Both the position numbers and the translations under genes were made by a program. From Delphinapterus leucas (Eukaryota; Chordata; Mammalia; Artiodactyla; Monodontidae): a stretch of 64,000 nt of DNA. Below the pieces are notes generated by a model, which was not told where the DNA came from, did not search any database, and saw only the letters and a program-made list of their open reading frames with translations. Numbering within the stretch: position 1 is the stretch's first letter; each line of letters starts with the position of its first letter. This document shows positions 60,585 to 64,000 of the stretch, in pieces. The stretch is from NCBI RefSeq assembly GCF_002288925.2, contig NW_022098004.1:7013604-7077603 (forward strand), written 5' to 3'.

Positions 60585-61105
60585 TCCTGGGCTGCTATAA
60601 CAAAGCACCATAGCCTGGGTGGCTTGGACAGCGGAAATGTACTGTTTCACAGCTCTGGAGGCTAGAAGTTCTAAACCAAGGTGTCAGCGGGTTTGGTGCC
60701 TTCTGAGCGCTGAGAAAAGGACCCGTTCTGTGCCTGTCCTGTAGCTTCTGCCGGTTTGCTGGCCATCTCTAGCTTGTAAACAGAGGCATCTCCCCAAGCT
60801 CTGCCTTCAAGTTCAAGGCATTCTCCCTAGGTATGCCTGTGTCCAAACTTCTATTTTTATAAGGACACAGTCATACTGGATGAGGGGCCCACCCTATTCC
60901 AATGTGACCTCATTTTAACTTATTACCTCTGCAACAACCCTATTTCCAAATAAGGTCACAGTCCTTATTTGGAGGTACTGGGGGCTAGGACTTGGACATC
61001 TTTTTTTTTTCCCCTTGGTTGCGCTGCGTGGCTTGTGGGATCTGGACCGCCAGGGAATTCCCCTTTGGACATCTTTTTTGAAGGGCATAATTTGACCCCT
61101 TACAG
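60585..61105 (-). mobile_element. MLT1 (ERVL-MaLR) solitary LTR with a nested mini-SINE
   Basis: 'gctgctataacaaagcacca', 'ttcacagctctggaggctag', 'tttataaggacacagtcata', 'tgaggggcccaccctattcc', 'ccaaataaggtcacagtcct' and 'gtactgggggctaggacttg' match the reverse MLT1 LTR. A short insertion splits it near its 5' end; beyond it the LTR resumes with 'gaagggcataatttgacccc'. No internal retroviral region is present. Confidence 0.88.
61007..61064 (-). mobile_element. 58-bp internally deleted CHR-1-like mini-SINE
   Basis: Between two exact copies of TTGGACATCTTTTTT (60992-61006 and 61065-61079) lies only about 58 bases. On the minus strand it starts GGGGAATTCCCTGGCGGTCC, jumps straight to AGATCCCACAAGCCACGCAG, and ends in an A run. 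The middle of the tRNA-like head, including the B box, is missing relative to the CHR-1 copy at 30043. Confidence 0.88.
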
Positions 61106-62019
61106 AGCCCAAAGCCGGCTTTGGAAGTGCCACTCCGTTCTACCCCAGCCAGTTCTCACCGTAACGCCCTGGTTCCTTATGGCCCTGGAAGGCTTCGCTC
61201 ATCCTGTTTTCCCTGGAACAGGCACGGACACAAGTCTGTCCTCCAGCTCACATGGGATCAGTTCCCAGGAAGCAGCCGTGATTCAGGAGGACCCACTGGG
61301 GCACCCTGGGCGGGGCATTAGGGAGCTTTTATTCAGACGGTGGCCCATTGTCTGACCTTCTCCACCATGCTCCACTGTCATCAGGCAACTGCAGAGGCAT
61401 TAAACCTGAACAGCTCACAATGGACTAACGAATTTCATTCAGCATGGATGACAATGACCCAGGCATCAAGGCCGGCTGGTGTGACCTCTGGCCTTGCGGT
61501 TTCACAATGGTGATGGTGGACAGGTGGCTGGGTCCTGGGCCAGAGATTCAGGCAAGTGATTCATTTCTATATTTATTCACTTCTCTATTTGGTTTGGCTA
61601 AAAATCTTCAGCAGATTTTCCTCGAAGGTGAATCAGCCACACCTACCCTGATGATTAGCTGCATCTCGGAAGCCCAGGATCTGGGTTCAGGAAAAGTCGG
61701 TCCTGCCCATTTCTTCAGCCTTGACAGACATCAGCAATCCTTTGTGGAATGCTACCTAAGATCACAGGGCAGGAAGGGGCAGGGTGAGCAGTGGAATCCA
61801 GGACGGTGTAGCTACAGTCTGTATTCATTTGGTACTTTGACTTGGTGACTCACAGTTTTGAGCCTGGACTGGGTGTTTGTCTCCTTGAAAGGAAAAGTGC
61901 TGAGGGCATCACCAGTGCCTCCAGATCCCAGCAGCTGCGACCCCCTCCTGCATCCCCAGGGAGCAGTCAGTGAGATGGAACATTGGCCTTGCCACAGCTA
62001 AAAGAAACCCCTATGGGGC

Positions 62020-62150
62020 TTTCGGTCCACCCCTCCTATTTTGCAGGTGGGAGAAACTGAGGTTCAGAGAAGAGAAGGAGCCTTACCCAAGACCACACAG
62101 GTGATGGATGGGTGGCAAATCCAGGCTCAGAGCTCCTGATCCCCCAACCC
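62020..62150 (-). mobile_element. MIR SINE fragment
   Basis: 'gtgggagaaactgaggttca', 'cttacccaagaccacacagg' and 'gtggcaaatccaggctcaga' in reverse MIR order. Confidence 0.75.
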
Positions 62151-62690
62151 AGAGCTCTCCCCCACCTCCAATCTCCTGCTTTTCTTCTCCAGCTGCTGAT
62201 GGAGGATGCCGGATCCTTTGTATTTCTCATCTGTCTGCCTGTTGTCGGAGTCTGTGGAGTCAAGTCCCTGGGGAGGCTCATCTTCCTCTTTCCCATCTGC
62301 CCCAGCCCCTCGAAACCAGGCCGTGTGCTCCCTCGCCATCCTAATGATGTGTGCTGTTGCTTCCACCCTCTCCTGGGATTTCTGCAGCTTTTCACACTTT
62401 ACTGCGTTTCCTCTGGGCCTCCCTCCTGGTGTCACCACCCTCAGCCCCCAGGAAGGGGCCAGACCTGGGTCCTGGCCCCCAGATTCCACCCGGGGCATTT
62501 CCTTTGAGCCCCTCTGGCTCTGTTTCCCACCTCGACACTCCCTCATTCTGCCATCTTCAACTGCCCGATGCTGGCGGTCCTTCCCCAGGGCCTAGTGGAT
62601 AGGGTGGGCCCAGCAAACAAAGTGAAGACAGACCCCCTTGTGGCTACAAATCAACGTAACTTTGAAAAGTCTAGCAGCCCAGGAATGCTT

Positions 62691-62720
62691 TTAAACTTTT
62701 TTTTTTTTTTTCACAAAAAG
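62691..62720. repeat. T-run
   Basis: TTTTTTTTTTTTTT at the left of the old repeat cluster; possibly a retroposon tail, but no matching body was recognised. Confidence 0.6.
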
Positions 62721-62784
62721 GATATATTTTCACTTGGGAAAAATCAGAAGATATAGATGAAGAACAAAACAAGTCATAATGGAT

Positions 62785-62875
62785 GTTAATTAGGTACCTA
62801 CTACATTCTAAGCACTATGCACATATTAGCTCATTTAATCCTCAAATGAGCCATCCTACACGACAAATGAAATGA
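62785..62875 (-). mobile_element. MIR SINE fragment
   Basis: 'taggtacctactacattcta', 'agcactatgcacatattagc' and 'tcatttaatcctcaaatgag' are the left half of a reverse MIR. Confidence 0.72.
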
Positions 62876-62879
62876 TTTC

Positions 62880-63790
62880 TTCAACAAATAAATGGCAACA
62901 AAACAAAACAAAAACATGACAGCAAGGAGAGTGTTGAGGTTAAAAGAAACTTAAAAGTGCTACCAACTGTAGAGAGACAGGTAGATAGATAGGCAAGTGA
63001 CAAAGCACAGTAAACATGTCAGTGGTTCAATCTAGGGGGTGACACACGCGCTCACTGTAAAATCCTTCTGCCTTCGCTGGATATTTGAAAATTGTCCTAT
63101 TAAAACTCTGGGGAAGGGATTTGCCTGGTGGCGCAGTGGTTAAGAATCCGCCTGCCAATGCAGGGGACACGGGTTCGAGCCCTGGTCTGGGAAGATCCCA
63201 CATGCCGCGGAGCAACTAAGCCTGTGCGCCACAACTACTGAGCCTGCGTGCCACACCTACTGAAGCCTGCACACCTAGAGTCCGTGCTCCACAACAAGAG
63301 AAGCCACCGCAATGAGAAGCCCATGCACCGCAACGATGAGTAGCCCCCGCTCGCCGCAACTAGAGAAAGCCGGTGCGCAGCAACGAAGACCCAACACAGC
63401 CAAAAGAAAAAAACAAAACTCTGGGGAAATGGATATATCGGGCAAATGAAATGTGTGGATCTTGTGGATCCCGATTCAAGCAAATCAAACTTAAAAAGCA
63501 TTTATGGGACAACCGGGGACGATTCTACACTGATTAGACTTTAGATGATTTCAGAAATTGTTTTCTAAAAAATTTTAGGCACGATAATGGTATCGTGGTG
63601 GGTTTTTTTTTAAGAGTCTCTTTGTCTGGGATTTGCTTTAAAATAACAGCCGGAGGAAGGGTGGGGAGGTAGATATGAAACAAAATTGGCAATTTATTGC
63701 TACCTCTTGGCCCTGGGTAATGGAGGTTCACTAGACTATTTCTTCTTCTTTTGTGAAGGCTTGAACGTTCCCATAATAAAGAGTTAAAAA
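62880..63790 (+). mobile_element. Old interspersed repeat, family not named, split by a CHR SINE
   Basis: Left part 'atttcttcaacaaataaatg' and 'gtgttgaggttaaaagaaac'. Right part 'cttgtggatcccgattcaag', 'ggcacgataatggtatcgtg', 'ctgggatttgctttaaaata' and 'cgttcccataataaagagtt'. I recognise this as a frequent old mammalian repeat but cannot assign a family. Confidence 0.55.
63116..63414 (+). mobile_element. CHR SINE, long form, with 14-bp perfect target-site duplication
   Basis: Head 'tgcctggtggcgcagtggtt', B-box-like GGGTTCGAGCCCTGG, body with ACAACTACTGAGCCTGCG units, ending 'agacccaacacagccaaaag' plus A-rich tail. AAAACTCTGGGGAA at 63102-63115 is repeated exactly at 63415-63428. Confidence 0.96.
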
Positions 63791-63794
63791 GAAG

Positions 63795-63890
63795 AAAAAC
63801 ACTCATAGTTTGCACTTGAGGAAACTGAACTGAGGTTTAGAGATGTCAGGTTATTTGCCCAAGATCTTGTAGCCAGAAATCCCTTAATAG
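63795..63890 (-). mobile_element. MIR SINE fragment
   Basis: 'acttgaggaaactgaactga' and 'gatgtcaggttatttgccca' with 'agatcttgtagccag' in reverse MIR order. Confidence 0.65.
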
Positions 63891-63911
63891 GGATTAAAGA
63901 AAAAAATTCCT

Positions 63912-64000
63912 GGAACTTCCCTGGTGGTCCAGTGGGTAAGGCTCCACGCTCCCACTGCAGGGGGCCTGGGTTTGATCCCTGGTCGGGGAACCAGATCCCG
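63912..64000 (+). mobile_element. CHR-1-like SINE, cut by the window end
   Basis: 'ggaacttccctggtggtcca', 'ggcctgggtttgatccctgg' (B-box region) and 'tcggggaaccagatcccg' match CHR-1. The 3' part lies outside the window. Confidence 0.9.

Larger units (their letters stand above)
50831..64000. other. 5' flanking and intergenic DNA upstream of CMIP
   Basis: No exon was recognised. Repeats in this interval are listed separately. Stretches over 300 bases in which I see no gene and no clear repeat are about 50900-52418, 52771-53284, 53855-55270, 57081-57629, 58001-58590, 58831-59509, 59736-60584, 61106-62019 and 62151-62690. A further perfect CRE (TGACGTCA) lies at 53972-53979. In human, GAN lies on this side of CMIP; none of it is visible here. 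Confidence 0.8.

Noticed and set aside
60585..61105. Retroviral remnant with possible coding potential
   Set aside because: It is a solitary MLT1-type LTR without gag, pol or env sequence. Frames are short and broken, and the only addition is a mini-SINE.

Overview
This is mammalian nuclear DNA, almost certainly from a cetacean (whale, dolphin or porpoise). The evidence is a set of tRNA-derived CHR SINEs: an older CHR-1-like form and longer and shorter CHR-2-like forms, several still flanked by perfect target-site duplications. They sit among 5'-truncated LINE-1 copies and a background of old mammalian repeats (MIR, L2, MER20, MER5-type, MLT1). There are no bacterial, phage or CRISPR features.

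Only one protein-coding exon is convincing: the first coding exon of CMIP (c-Maf inducing protein) on the minus strand at 49557-49853. It encodes 99 residues and ends in a consensus splice donor. It lies in a large CpG island (about 49320-50830) that forms a TATA-less promoter with two perfect CRE palindromes, a CCAAT box, GC boxes and YY1-like ATGGCG motifs.

Layout: positions 1-49556 are the 5' part of CMIP intron 1, which the gene traverses from right to left. They hold interspersed repeats, a few simple repeats, two long G homopolymers and stretches of unique sequence. Positions 49557-50830 are exon 1, 5'UTR and promoter. Positions 50831-64000 are the 5' flank, again repeat-rich and without a recognisable exon. 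In human the neighbour on that side is GAN, which is not visible here.

The many open frames over the CpG island and over GC-rich or CA-rich DNA are composition effects. The frames with real protein similarity outside CMIP are decayed LINE-1 ORF2 tails. I found no undescribed multi-gene system. The observations most worth checking are the twin-CRE and YY1 promoter architecture, an upstream ORF overlapping the CMIP start, a 58-bp internally deleted CHR-1 SINE inside an MLT1 LTR, and a degenerate tandem array at about 40.87-41.08 kb. Repeat family names come from recognition of consensus features, not a database search. Repeat borders are approximate unless target-site duplications are given.
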